From positions 1 to 18,762 of the forward strand of contig CAIVXW010000132.1 in assembly GCA_903910005.1 (NCBI GenBank): 18,762 nt of DNA, written 5' to 3'. Below are positions 8,006 through 15,078 of the stretch, piece by piece. A program made the translations under genes and the position numbers. This DNA is from an uncultured Methylococcaceae bacterium. Lineage in GTDB: Bacteria > Pseudomonadota > Gammaproteobacteria > Methylococcales > Methylococcaceae. Numbering within the stretch: position 1 is the first letter of the stretch; each line of letters opens with the position of its first letter. The notes below the pieces were generated by a model. It had not been told where the DNA came from and did no database searches. It saw only the letters and a program-made list of their open reading frames with translations.

Positions 8006-8847
8006 TCGACGTGAACAAAATCCGACTCGCTGCACTGCAAATGGCTTCCGGGCCTCAGGTCAGTGCCAATCTCATTGAAGCCGGTCGATTGATCGAAAAG
8101 GCCGCTGAAAACGGGGCCCGCCTGGCGGTACTGCCTGAAAATTTTGCCCTCATGGGGCTTCAGGATACCGACAAACTGGCCGCAGGCGAGCAACCTGGCC
8201 AGGGGCCCATCCAGGATTTTCTGGCCCATGCCGCCGAAAAGGCAAAACTGTGGCTGGTGGGAGGTACCCTGCCGCTCAGGGCCGCAGACGGCAAGGTACG
8301 TGCCTCATCGCTGGTATTTGACGCACACGGCAACCAGGTGGGGCGTTACGATAAAATTCATTTGTTCGACGTGAATGTACCCGGTACCCAGGAGTGTTAT
8401 CAGGAGTCCGACACCGTCGAGGCCGGTACCCATGCCCTGGTACTGGACACCCCCTTTGGTCGCCTGGGTGTGGCCATTTGCTACGATATTCGCTTTCCGG
8501 AACTGTTCCGGCAGATGCTGGCCGACGGGCTTGACCTTCTGGCCATTCCCTCGGCATTTACTGCCCGCACCGGAGCCGCCCACTGGGAGCTCCTGGTCAG
8601 AACCCGGTCGGTGGAAAATCTGTGTTATACGGTGGCCGCCAACCAGGGCGGCTTTCATGTCAATGGCCGCGAAACCTTTGGTCACAGCATGATCGTTGAT
8701 CCCTGGGGCAAAATACTGGCCTCGCACGCCCAGGGCGCTGGCGTGGTCATGGCTGAATTTGATCCTGACCACCTGCAACGGGTTCGCCAGGCCTTTCCGG
8801 CCCTGCAACACCGCAAGCTGCTTGCAGGCAACCACTCTCACCCTTAA
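8002..8847 (+). CDS. Carbon-nitrogen hydrolase (nitrilase superfamily), Nit1/deaminated-glutathione-amidase-like
   Basis: This 281-residue cytoplasmic enzyme has the nitrilase-superfamily Glu-Lys-Cys triad: Glu46 in LPENFALMG, Lys118 in GRYDKIHLFDV, and Cys160 in AICYDIRFPELFR. The DKIHLFDV and YDIRFPELFRQ sequences are typical of the Nit1/Nit2 branch. E. coli YbeM and eukaryotic Nit1 of that branch hydrolyse deaminated glutathione, a by-product of transaminases. Omega-amidase activity is the main alternative, and the substrate is inferred from family resemblance. The gene lies between yhdP (ATGA overlap) and tldD (20-base gap), an arrangement also found in Pseudomonas, so it is a regular member of this operon in some Gammaproteobacteria even though E. 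coli lacks it there. GAACAGGA just before the start may serve as ribosome binding site, alongside termination-reinitiation. Confidence 0.92.
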   Translation: MIDVNKIRLAALQMASGPQVSANLIEAGRLIEKAAENGARLAVLPENFALMGLQDTDKLAAGEQPGQGPIQDFLAHAAEKAKLWLVGGTLPLRAADGKVRASSLVFDAHGNQVGRYDKIHLFDVNVPGTQECYQESDTVEAGTHALVLDTPFGRLGVAICYDIRFPELFRQMLADGLDLLAIPSAFTARTGAAHWELLVRTRSVENLCYTVAANQGGFHVNGRETFGHSMIVDPWGKILASHAQGAGVVMAEFDPDHLQRVRQAFPALQHRKLLAGNHSHP

Positions 8848-8867
8848 ATCCATCATCGCCACCCAAC

Positions 8868-10319
8868 ATGACTCCTGACACACTTGCCATTGCACAAACC
8901 ACCCTGCTGGAACCCGTCGGCCTGTCCCTGAATAATCTTGACCGGGCCATGGGAGAACTGCTGGGTTCCCGGCTGGATGCCGCCGACATTTATTTGCAGC
9001 AAACCCGGTTTGAATCCCTGGGACTGGAAGACGGCATCGTCAAGGATGCCAGCTACAGCATTGAACAGGGGGTGGGGCTACGCGCCATTACCGGCGAAAA
9101 AACCGGCTTCGCCTACAGCGACGAAATCACCCTGCCTACATTGATTGAGGCGGCCCATAACGCCCGTGCCATTGCCCGTCTGGGGCAGGACGCCCAAAGC
9201 CGGGTGCAGGTTGCCCCGCAGGGTCCAAAGGCCTTATACCTGCCGGTCGATCCGCTCCACTCGCTGCCTGAGCAGGACAAAATTGATCTGCTCAAACGGA
9301 TTGACGCTACCTGCCGTCAGCTTGACCCCCGGGTGGAGCAGGTCATGGTCAGTCTGGCCGGTTGCCAGGATGTGGTCATGGTGATGGATCACCAGGGCCA
9401 GATGTATGCGGATGTGCGCCCCCTGATCCGCCTCAACGTATCCGTGATCGTCGAACAGGACGGACGGCGCGAGCAGGGCAGTGCCGGTGGCGGCGGACGC
9501 AGTGATTACCACTATTTTCTGGAAGGTGACCGGGCCACCGGGTATGCCCGCGAAGCCGTCAGGGTGGCTCTGGTCAATCTGGAGGCGGTTGATGCACCGG
9601 CCGGCACCATGACGGTGGTGCTGGGTTCAGGCTGGCCCGGCATCCTGCTGCATGAAGCCATCGGACACGGACTGGAGGGCGATTTTAACCGCAAGGGCAC
9701 GTCTGCCTTTTCCGGTCGGGTGGGTGAACGGGTGGCGTCTTCGCTGTGTACCGTGGTCGATGACGGTACCCTGCCGGGACGGCGTGGTTCGCTGACGGTC
9801 GATGACGAGGGCACTCCCAGCCATAATACCGTGCTGATCGAAAATGGCATTCTTAAAGGTTACATGCAGGACAGGCTCAACGCCCGCCTGATGGGGGTGG
9901 CACCCACCGGCAATGGCCGCCGTGAATCCTATGCCCACCTCCCCATGCCGCGCATGACCAACACCTACATGCTGGCCGGTCAGCACGACCCGGCCGAAAT
10001 TCTGGCCTCGGTCAGCCAGGGGCTTTACGCCAAAAACTTCGGTGGCGGCCAGGTCGATATTACCTCCGGCAAATTCGTCTTCTCGGCCAGCGAGGCTTAT
10101 CTGATCGAGAATGGCCGGATTACCCGCCCGGTCAAGGGAGCCACCCTCATCGGCAACGGCCCGGATGTCCTGACCCGGGTCAGCATGGTTGGCAACGATC
10201 TCAACCTTGACCCCGGCGTTGGCACCTGTGGCAAGGACGGTCAGAGTGTCCCGGTCGGGGTTGGTCAACCCAGTTTGCGGGTCGATGGCCTGACAGTGGG
10301 AGGCACCCGGCTGGGCTGA
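8868..10319 (+). CDS. tldD: Metalloprotease TldD
   Basis: TldD pairs with TldE (PmbA) to form a zinc-dependent heterodimeric peptidase that degrades unfolded short peptides. It is known from microcin B17 maturation and CcdA antitoxin turnover. The 483-residue product (E. coli 481) is recognisable throughout. LEDGIVKDASYSIEQGVGLRAI lies near the N-terminus in two separately conserved pieces. The catalytic HEAIGH is at 262-267, within WPGILLHEAIGHGLEGDF. GRRESYAHLPMPRMTNTYML and NFGGGQVDITSGKF follow, then the C-terminal CGKDGQSVPVGVGQP. The ATG at 8868 has no clear Shine-Dalgarno, but the N-terminal length matches homologues. It is the last gene of the cluster. The partner pmbA/tldE is not in the window, so the complex must be completed from elsewhere in the genome. 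Confidence 0.97.
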   Translation: MTPDTLAIAQTTLLEPVGLSLNNLDRAMGELLGSRLDAADIYLQQTRFESLGLEDGIVKDASYSIEQGVGLRAITGEKTGFAYSDEITLPTLIEAAHNARAIARLGQDAQSRVQVAPQGPKALYLPVDPLHSLPEQDKIDLLKRIDATCRQLDPRVEQVMVSLAGCQDVVMVMDHQGQMYADVRPLIRLNVSVIVEQDGRREQGSAGGGGRSDYHYFLEGDRATGYAREAVRVALVNLEAVDAPAGTMTVVLGSGWPGILLHEAIGHGLEGDFNRKGTSAFSGRVGERVASSLCTVVDDGTLPGRRGSLTVDDEGTPSHNTVLIENGILKGYMQDRLNARLMGVAPTGNGRRESYAHLPMPRMTNTYMLAGQHDPAEILASVSQGLYAKNFGGGQVDITSGKFVFSASEAYLIENGRITRPVKGATLIGNGPDVLTRVSMVGNDLNLDPGVGTCGKDGQSVPVGVGQPSLRVDGLTVGGTRLG

Positions 10320-10669
10320 GGTGCCGACTGATTATTTGTCGGACAGGCAGGATGACAGCCGACCCAGCACCGTGATGGTGTGTCGGGTCTGACAACCCGG
10401 CGACTGCAGCGTTTTTTCGCCAAACAGGCCTCGGTTATCCGGACTGGACGACGGGATACCTGCGGCTACAGGCCGCCGGGCAGGGTAGACGGGCCGACGG
10501 CCTATTATTTTTGGTGTTTCGTTTTGCATGGCGGGTAACCGGAGTGGAACTGGGGGACGAATCATAGGGGCGTGTCGTAACGGTAACATGACAGCAACGT
10601 CAGGCGACTGCCTGCCACAGGATCGGAGTCCCGGGTTACAATAGTCACTGAATCCTGCAGGTGGAAAAC
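10320..10669. other. 350-base gene-free stretch after tldD
   Basis: No convincing gene is present. A weak 5-bp hairpin just past the tldD stop (CCGAC 10324-10328 with GTCGG 10338-10342) has no T-run and is at most a poor terminator. A second small hairpin is CGGGT 10384-10388 with ACCCG 10395-10399, followed some ten bases later by GTTTTTTCG. An imperfect hairpin around 10459-10484 (CCTGC/GCAGG outer, GCGGC/GCCGC alternative inner) is also visible. A minus-strand open frame crosses most of the region, but its composition (many Pro, Arg, Ser) and lack of family features argue against coding. The last 40 bases hold the likely promoter and ribosome binding site of the following ORF. Confidence 0.6.
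10637..10642 (+). promoter_or_regulatory. TACAAT -10-like element upstream of the methyltransferase remnant and lpxB
   Basis: CCGGGTTACAATAG resembles the CCGGGTTATAATTC element at 1279-1292, and five of the six -10 bases match consensus. The -35 side is weak: CTGCCA at 10612-10617 lies 19 bases upstream. It sits 27 bases before the remnant ORF's ATG, so a transcript from here would carry that ORF and lpxB together. Sequence-only inference. Confidence 0.4.
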
Positions 10670-10891
10670 ATGACACTGACATCAATAGAAATTTGCGCTG
10701 GCGCAGGCGGGCAGGCGTTGGGTCTGGAACGGGCGGGTTTTGCTCATGTCAGCCGGGTCGAACTTGACCCGGCAGCGTGTCAGACCCTGCGAATCAACCG
10801 GAATCACTGGCACGTCACCGAAGGCGATCTGTGCCATCAGATTCAGGTGGCACTTGAGGCCGCAGCAAAAACAGCAGTCAGACAGGCATAA
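10670..10891 (+). pseudogene. N-terminal remnant of a DNA (cytosine-5) methyltransferase
   Basis: The 73-residue frame opens with the SAM-binding motif I of C5 DNA methyltransferases: SIEICAGAGGQALGLE at residues 5-20. Motif II region RVELDPAACQTLRINR (29-44) and HWHVTEGDL (47-55) follow. The resemblance then stops. The catalytic PCQ loop (motif IV), ENV, QxRxR and the target-recognition domain are all missing, and the last 18 residues (CHQIQVALEAAAKTAVRQA region) do not resemble the family. It cannot methylate DNA as it stands. I choose ATG 10670 over GTG 10661 because AGGTGG at 10659-10664 is a good ribosome binding site. The stop lies two bases before lpxB. The likely history is an internal or 3' deletion of a restriction-modification or orphan methyltransferase gene. 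Retention as a short leader ORF that couples translation into lpxB is possible but unproven. Confidence 0.75.
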
Positions 10892-10893
10892 CC

Positions 10894-12051
10894 ATGCACA
10901 AACACCCTCCCTGCGTCATGCTGGTGGCCGGTGAGGCTTCCGGCGATCGCCATGCCGCCGACCTTTTCAACAACCTCCGTCAACTGATACCCGGCATTCG
11001 CGGGATCGGCATGGGCGGTGGGCAGATGAGGGCGTCCGGCATCGACATCCGGGTTGATTCCTCCGGCCTGGGTGTGATTGGCCTGGCGGAAGTGATCCGG
11101 CATTATCCCGAAATCAGCCGGGCATTGGGTACCCTGCGCCGGCTGTTGCGTCAGGAACGGCCAGACCTGCTGATTTGTGTGGATTACAAGGAATTCAATT
11201 TCAGGCTGGCCCGAACCGCCCGTTCGCTCGGCATCAAGGTTTTGTTCTATGTCAGCCCGCAAGTCTGGGCCTGGCGACCCGGGCGGGTGCGAAGCTACGG
11301 TCGTATCATCGACCACATGGCAGTGATTTTTCCCTTTGAGGTGCCGTTTTACCAAAAGCATCACATCCCGGTGACTTTCGTAGGACATCCCCTGGTCGGC
11401 AAGGTCAAGGCTAACCTGCCACGCAATGATGCCTTCAATCAATTCGGTTTATCGCGCCTGTTACCGGTGGTTGGCCTGCTGCCGGGAAGCCGCACCCAGG
11501 AAGTCAGGCAGTTACTGCCGGTGATGCTGGAGAGTGCGGTTCGACTGGCCCGTGCCCATGACGGGTTGCAATTTGTGTTGTTCAGGGCTCCCACCATTGC
11601 GGACAGCCTTCTCAGGGAGGAACTGGCTCGCCATCCTGTCAGGGTCAAGGTGATTGAGGGACAGAATTACGATGCCCTTAATTGTTGTGATGCTGTCATC
11701 AGCACCTCGGGTACAGCCACTCTGGAGGTAGCCCTGATGGGCGTGCCGCTGTGCATCATCTACCGGTTGTCGGGACTGAGTTACTGGCTGGGACGATTGC
11801 TGGTCAGAATTGACTGGATTGGCCTGCCCAATATTCTGGCGGGTCGTTCCATCGTCAGGGAATTCATCCAGCACGAGGCCAACCCGGACAACATTGCCGG
11901 GGAAATTGGCAGGATTCTTCGGGATCACCGCTACGCGGACAACATGCGGGAGGAACTGCGTCGGGTCAGGGAACTGCTGGGCCCGCCCGAGGCTGCCGTG
12001 AAACTGGCAGCCCTGGCGCGGGATTTACTGGGCGAAAAAGTCAGCCCCTGA
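10894..12051 (+). CDS. lpxB: Lipid-A-disaccharide synthase
   Basis: LpxB is a GT19 peripheral membrane glycosyltransferase. It joins UDP-2,3-diacylglucosamine to 2,3-diacylglucosamine-1-phosphate (lipid X), giving the tetraacyl disaccharide-1-phosphate of lipid A. The 385-residue product has the family's usual length. Recognisable blocks are VAGEASGDRHAADL (11-24), YVSPQVWAWRPGRV, IFPFEVPFY, FVGHPLVG, LLPGSRTQEVRQLLP, STSGTATLEVALMGVPL and IGLPNILAGRSIVREFIQ. The start at 10894 comes two bases after the stop of the methyltransferase remnant, with only a modest CAGG upstream, so translation may depend on coupling to that ORF. The usual lpxD-fabZ-lpxA neighbours are absent, so lpxB has been moved out of the common lipid A cluster or stands alone in this lineage. 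It converges with the minus-strand gene ending at 12058, with six bases between and no terminator. Confidence 0.96.
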   Translation: MHKHPPCVMLVAGEASGDRHAADLFNNLRQLIPGIRGIGMGGGQMRASGIDIRVDSSGLGVIGLAEVIRHYPEISRALGTLRRLLRQERPDLLICVDYKEFNFRLARTARSLGIKVLFYVSPQVWAWRPGRVRSYGRIIDHMAVIFPFEVPFYQKHHIPVTFVGHPLVGKVKANLPRNDAFNQFGLSRLLPVVGLLPGSRTQEVRQLLPVMLESAVRLARAHDGLQFVLFRAPTIADSLLREELARHPVRVKVIEGQNYDALNCCDAVISTSGTATLEVALMGVPLCIIYRLSGLSYWLGRLLVRIDWIGLPNILAGRSIVREFIQHEANPDNIAGEIGRILRDHRYADNMREELRRVRELLGPPEAAVKLAALARDLLGEKVSP

Positions 12052-12057
12052 CGCGTA

Positions 12058-12366
12058 TCAGGATGGCATCCCGTTGAGCAGTTTTGCCAGTTTGTTGGTC
12101 GCCTCCCCGACCAGAGCCAGAGCCTCCCGCAGGGCGGCGGGATTGCGAACGGCTTTTTCAGTGTGTGTAGCCGCCAGTGCCATGGTTTGTGCGGCCTGCT
12201 GAAACAGGGGAGAAGCCGGATTGAGCGGCATGTTGACCAGATCGATTTTTTGCTGAAAGAGTTGGTCAAGCAACTCTTCAATCTGTTCAGTCTCGGTCTG
12301 GGGCTTCTCGCTCAGGGTTTCCAGGGCACGGATGGTGCGTTGCAGGTTTTGAATCAGGTTTTCCAT
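12058..12366 (-). CDS. Small helical protein of unknown function (102 aa)
   Basis: I do not recognise a family. From the ATG at 12366 the product is 102 residues and almost entirely predicted helical. Residues 1-45 are rich in Leu, Gln and Glu (MENLIQNLQRTIRALETL ... EQIEELLDQLFQQKIDLV), with heptad-like spacing that suggests a coiled coil. A short break with prolines (NMPLNPASP) lies near 46-53, and a second Ala/Leu-rich helical half follows (55-98). There is no signal peptide, membrane segment or cysteine. GAGG lies about nine bases before the start codon. A longer frame back to 12504 exists but its extra 46 residues look non-coding. It is divergent from the exported phosphoesterase gene (160 bases between starts) and convergent with lpxB. 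A gas-vesicle or phasin-like role cannot be argued from this sequence. Confidence 0.65.
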   Translation of the reverse strand: MENLIQNLQRTIRALETLSEKPQTETEQIEELLDQLFQQKIDLVNMPLNPASPLFQQAAQTMALAATHTEKAVRNPAALREALALVGEATNKLAKLLNGMPS

Positions 12367-12526
12367 TGTTGTGGCCTCACGAGCGAAGATGAATGACTTG
12401 ATTAGCGGGCTATTTTCGCTCATTCCGGGCCAAGATAAAAATAGCAGAGGCCAATCATCTTGCGGTAACACGCACTCCCGACAATGTGCCCCTTTTCCAA
12501 CCATTCAAAACCGGAGACTGTTCGGC
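12367..12526. promoter_or_regulatory. Divergent intergenic region between the 102-aa gene and the phosphoesterase gene
   Basis: Both flanking genes start here, so it should hold two promoters. On the plus strand TTGCGG (about 12460) with CAATGT some 16 bases later is a weak sigma-70 candidate for the phosphoesterase gene. On the minus strand an AT-rich run (CTATTTTTATC, around 12432-12442) is the only obvious -10-like sequence for the small gene. Neither is strong, and I see no clear operator palindrome. Confidence 0.3.
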
Positions 12527-13543
12527 ATGTTGAAACACCCCCTTTTGCTGCTTTCGGCAGCATTGTCCCTGTGTCTGGCCAGTTCGGTCAGCCTGGCCGC
12601 TGGCGGCTTTTCCTTTGCCCTGATCGGCGACCAGGAATACGACGCCGCCCAGGAAGCCAAATTTCCCAATCTGCGCGATGACATCAACAGTGACCCGTCC
12701 ATCCGTTTCGTGATTCACGACGGTGACATCAAGGGCGGCTCCGTCCCGTGTACCGATGAGCTGTACCAGACCCGTTACAACGATTTCAACGCATTCGCCA
12801 AGCCGTTCATCTATGTTCCGGGCGATAACGAATGGACGGATTGTCACCGCACCAAGGCCGGTGGTTATGACCCGCTGGAGCGTATGGCCAAACTGCGTTC
12901 GATGTTCTTCAAGTTTGACGACAAGATGACGCTGGGCGTCCAGAAGATGGCCCTCAAGCGTCAGAGCAGGGACTTTCCGGAAAACGTGACCTGGTCAGCC
13001 GGTGGCGTTACTTTTGTTGGCCTGAACGTTCCGGGCAGCAACAACGGGTTGTCGGCCACCACCAACAACACCTACGATGCAGCCATGAAGGAAGATTACG
13101 ACAAGCGTAATGCCGCCAATCTGGCCATGCTGAAATCAGCCTTCGAGTTCGCCAAAAAAACCAACAAGCTTGGCCTGATGGTTATTATTCAGGCCAATCC
13201 CTGGGACGCGATTCCCACAACTGAACTGACCGGTTTTCAGGACTTCCTGACCTTGCTCGAAAGTGAAACCAAAGCTTTCGGCAAGCCGGTGGTGCTGGTT
13301 CACGGTGACAGCCACTATTTCCGCATCGACAAACCGCTGCCGAATGCCTTTGATCCGGCGGCTGAATTTCAGAAGTCCCCCTGGGAATCGGCTGAACCCC
13401 GTCTGGAAAACTTCACCCGGGTTGAAACCTTTGGCACGGTTAACCTTCACTGGCTGAAAGTGACGGTTGATCCGGCCGATCCGTCGCTGTTCACGTTCCG
13501 TCAGCGGATTGTCGAAAAGAACAAAACCGTAACCGCTGAGTAA
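12527..13543 (+). CDS. Exported metallophosphoesterase-like protein
   Basis: The 338-residue product begins with a clear Sec signal peptide: a Lys near the start, a hydrophobic core LLLLSAALSLCLASSVSLA, and likely cleavage after SLA-A near residue 25. It is therefore probably periplasmic or secreted. The mature part resembles calcineurin-like metallophosphoesterases in motif order: IGDQEYD (Asp35), HDGDIKGG (Asp67), VPGDNEWTDC (Asn101, Glu102), and HGDSHYFRID (His259, His263). Several motifs differ from the textbook DxH, GNH and GHxH forms: DQE replaces DxH and GDNE replaces GNHE. A real but uncharacterised subgroup with PGDNEW and HGDSHYF appears likely, and activity and substrate are unknown. 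Start choice rests on the signal peptide and GGAG at 12513-12516; the in-frame upstream codons look non-coding. It stands alone and is followed by hairpin structures. Confidence 0.8.
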   Translation: MLKHPLLLLSAALSLCLASSVSLAAGGFSFALIGDQEYDAAQEAKFPNLRDDINSDPSIRFVIHDGDIKGGSVPCTDELYQTRYNDFNAFAKPFIYVPGDNEWTDCHRTKAGGYDPLERMAKLRSMFFKFDDKMTLGVQKMALKRQSRDFPENVTWSAGGVTFVGLNVPGSNNGLSATTNNTYDAAMKEDYDKRNAANLAMLKSAFEFAKKTNKLGLMVIIQANPWDAIPTTELTGFQDFLTLLESETKAFGKPVVLVHGDSHYFRIDKPLPNAFDPAAEFQKSPWESAEPRLENFTRVETFGTVNLHWLKVTVDPADPSLFTFRQRIVEKNKTVTAE

Positions 13544-13566
13544 GACGCCTCATCTTTCCTCTCCTC

Positions 13567-13585
13567 CCGGGCTTTTTCAGCCCGG
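13567..13585. terminator. CCGGGCT-AGCCCGG hairpin downstream of the phosphoesterase gene
   Basis: A perfect 7-bp inverted repeat (CCGGGCT 13567-13573, AGCCCGG 13579-13585) with a five-base loop lies 23 bases after the stop codon. The T-run is in the loop rather than after the stem, so this is not a textbook intrinsic terminator. It may still stop or stabilise the transcript. Confidence 0.5.
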
Positions 13586-13596
13586 CGCATCACAGC

Positions 13597-13629
13597 CGTT
13601 AGCCGGGGTATCCTCAATTCCGGCTAACG
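13597..13629. terminator. 10-bp stem hairpin between convergent genes
   Basis: CGTTAGCCGG at 13597-13606 pairs perfectly with CCGGCTAACG at 13620-13629 across a 13-base loop. It sits between the ends of the phosphoesterase gene and mtaB, the usual place for a bidirectional terminator or a repetitive extragenic palindrome. No T-run follows on either strand. Confidence 0.5.
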
Positions 13630-13755
13630 CGCCATACTCATGACATTCCCGGTAGACATAACGTCAGTTCAGGTAGGAGCAGGGTGAATGGTGGGTGGTA
13701 TCCCGGTAGTGCGGCCATCCCGGTCGTCCGGCATGTCAACCACCCAATCCCGGAT
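13630..13755. other. Remainder of the convergent intergenic gap
   Basis: No gene or strong signal is seen. A single GTGAATGGTG at 13684-13693 echoes the GAATGG repeat block upstream of rlmH and may be a degenerate copy of the same sequence type. Confidence 0.4.
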
Positions 13756-15066
13756 TCACGTTATCCCTGATTCGCGTAGCGTACTTCCCTCAAAATCACC
13801 GTTTTCAAAGGCTTCCAACAGGCGGGTCAGGCAGGTCGGGGTGATCTGGTTGAGTTTGTCGGCATCCCCGCCAAAGGGCAATGCCACCCGGAGATAGTTG
13901 GGGGTCAGGCCAGTGTTTTCCTGGCTGCCGTCGGGACGGGTTCGGGCTTTTTCCCACAGAACCGGAAAGACCCGGCCCAGAAAGCGGTGGCGAAAATGCA
14001 GGGCTTGTTGTTCGGCCAGTTGCCGCAGCATCTGGCTGCGTTGCTGTATCACGGCAACCGGCACCGGATTCGGCAGTCCGGCGGCCGGGGTACCTGCCCG
14101 GGGCGAGTAGCCGAAGACATGGATATGACCAAAACCGGTTTTTTCTACGTAATCCAGGGTTTGCTGCCATTCCGCCTCGGTCTCACCGGGAAAGCCCACG
14201 ATGAGGTCGGTGGTAAGGTTGATGTCGGGAATGGCCGTTCGCAGGGTGTCGGCCAGGCGGCTGAACTCATCGGTACGGCAACGGCGGGCCATGCGTCGCA
14301 GTACCGTGTCCGAACCGCTTTGCAGTGGCAGGTGCAGGTGCGGCATAAGCCGGGGGTTGTCAAACAACCGGATCAGGGGTTCAGGAATGTCCCAGGGTTC
14401 AAGTGAGCCCAGACGGATGCGGGGGATGTCGGTTTGCTCAAGCAGGGCTTCCAGCAGATGATCCAGTCGCAGGGAAAGATCACTGCCGTATCCCCCCAGA
14501 TGAACGCCGGTCAGTACGATTTCCCGGATGCCTTCAGCCTGAATGGCTTTCACTTCCGCGACGATGTCCTCAACCGGACGGCTACGTTCTTCCCCCCGGG
14601 CCACGGTGACAATGCAGTAGGTGCAACGGTAGCGGCAGCCGTCCTGAACCTTGATGAACGCCCGTTGCCGTCCACGCCTGAACAGGGCTGATTCGACCGG
14701 ATCGAGTGGGTTTGGAGGTTCGGCAGGCAGATTGAAACGTTCCTGTACCAGCTCGACCAGGCGGTGTTTGTCCGGGTTGGTCACGACCAGATCAACGTCC
14801 AGTGCGGCTGCCCCGGTTTGATTCAGACTGGCGTAACAACCACTCAGCACCACCCGGGCGGTGGGGTTGTGCCGTTTCTCGCGCCGAACCAGATTACGTG
14901 ATTTGCGGGCGGCATCGCCGGTCACCGCACAGGAATTGAAAACAACCAGGTCGCAAGTCTCGTCTTCCGTTACGATGCGGTGGCCTGCGTGGGCGAACTG
15001 TCTGGCCCAGGCCTCCAGTTCGGCTTCGTTGAGGCGACACCCCAGGGTTTTGAGTTTGACCCGCAT
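13756..15066 (-). CDS. mtaB: tRNA t6A37 methylthiotransferase MtaB
   Basis: MtaB is a radical-SAM methylthiotransferase that adds a methylthio group at C2 of N6-threonylcarbamoyladenosine 37, giving ms2t6A in ANN-decoding tRNAs and improving decoding accuracy. The 436-residue product has the family layout. The N-terminal UPF0004 domain carries cluster ligands Cys10 (LGCRLNEAE), Cys46 (NSCAVTGDAA) and Cys77 (SGCYAS). The radical-SAM CRYRCTYC holds Cys144, Cys148 and Cys151, followed by EIVLTGVHLGGYG, LGSLEPWDI, HLHLPLQSGSD and DLIVGFPGET. A short C-terminal TRAM-like region follows. The TGCRLN-like start and LTGVHLGGYG separate it from MiaB and RimO. It starts 12 bases after the DUF2333 stop, so the two are probably cotranscribed. 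The 3' end faces the phosphoesterase gene. Confidence 0.92.
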   Translation of the reverse strand: MRVKLKTLGCRLNEAELEAWARQFAHAGHRIVTEDETCDLVVFNSCAVTGDAARKSRNLVRREKRHNPTARVVLSGCYASLNQTGAAALDVDLVVTNPDKHRLVELVQERFNLPAEPPNPLDPVESALFRRGRQRAFIKVQDGCRYRCTYCIVTVARGEERSRPVEDIVAEVKAIQAEGIREIVLTGVHLGGYGSDLSLRLDHLLEALLEQTDIPRIRLGSLEPWDIPEPLIRLFDNPRLMPHLHLPLQSGSDTVLRRMARRCRTDEFSRLADTLRTAIPDINLTTDLIVGFPGETEAEWQQTLDYVEKTGFGHIHVFGYSPRAGTPAAGLPNPVPVAVIQQRSQMLRQLAEQQALHFRHRFLGRVFPVLWEKARTRPDGSQENTGLTPNYLRVALPFGGDADKLNQITPTCLTRLLEAFENGDFEGSTLRESGIT

Positions 15067-15078
15067 GGTGTAGCGGTA

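Noticed and set aside
8002..8847. Amidase gene as a foreign insertion in the rng-yhdP-tldD operon
   Set aside because: The same position is occupied in Pseudomonas and other Gammaproteobacteria, and ATGA coupling to yhdP fits a long-standing operon member.
10320..10669. Possible CRISPR array, tRNA or small RNA gene in the gap
   Set aside because: No regularly spaced direct repeats and no cloverleaf; only short imperfect hairpins.
10332..10685. 117-codon minus-strand open frame after tldD
   Set aside because: Proline/arginine/serine-rich with no domain or motif, and it would run over the start of the methyltransferase remnant; typical of chance frames in GC-rich DNA.
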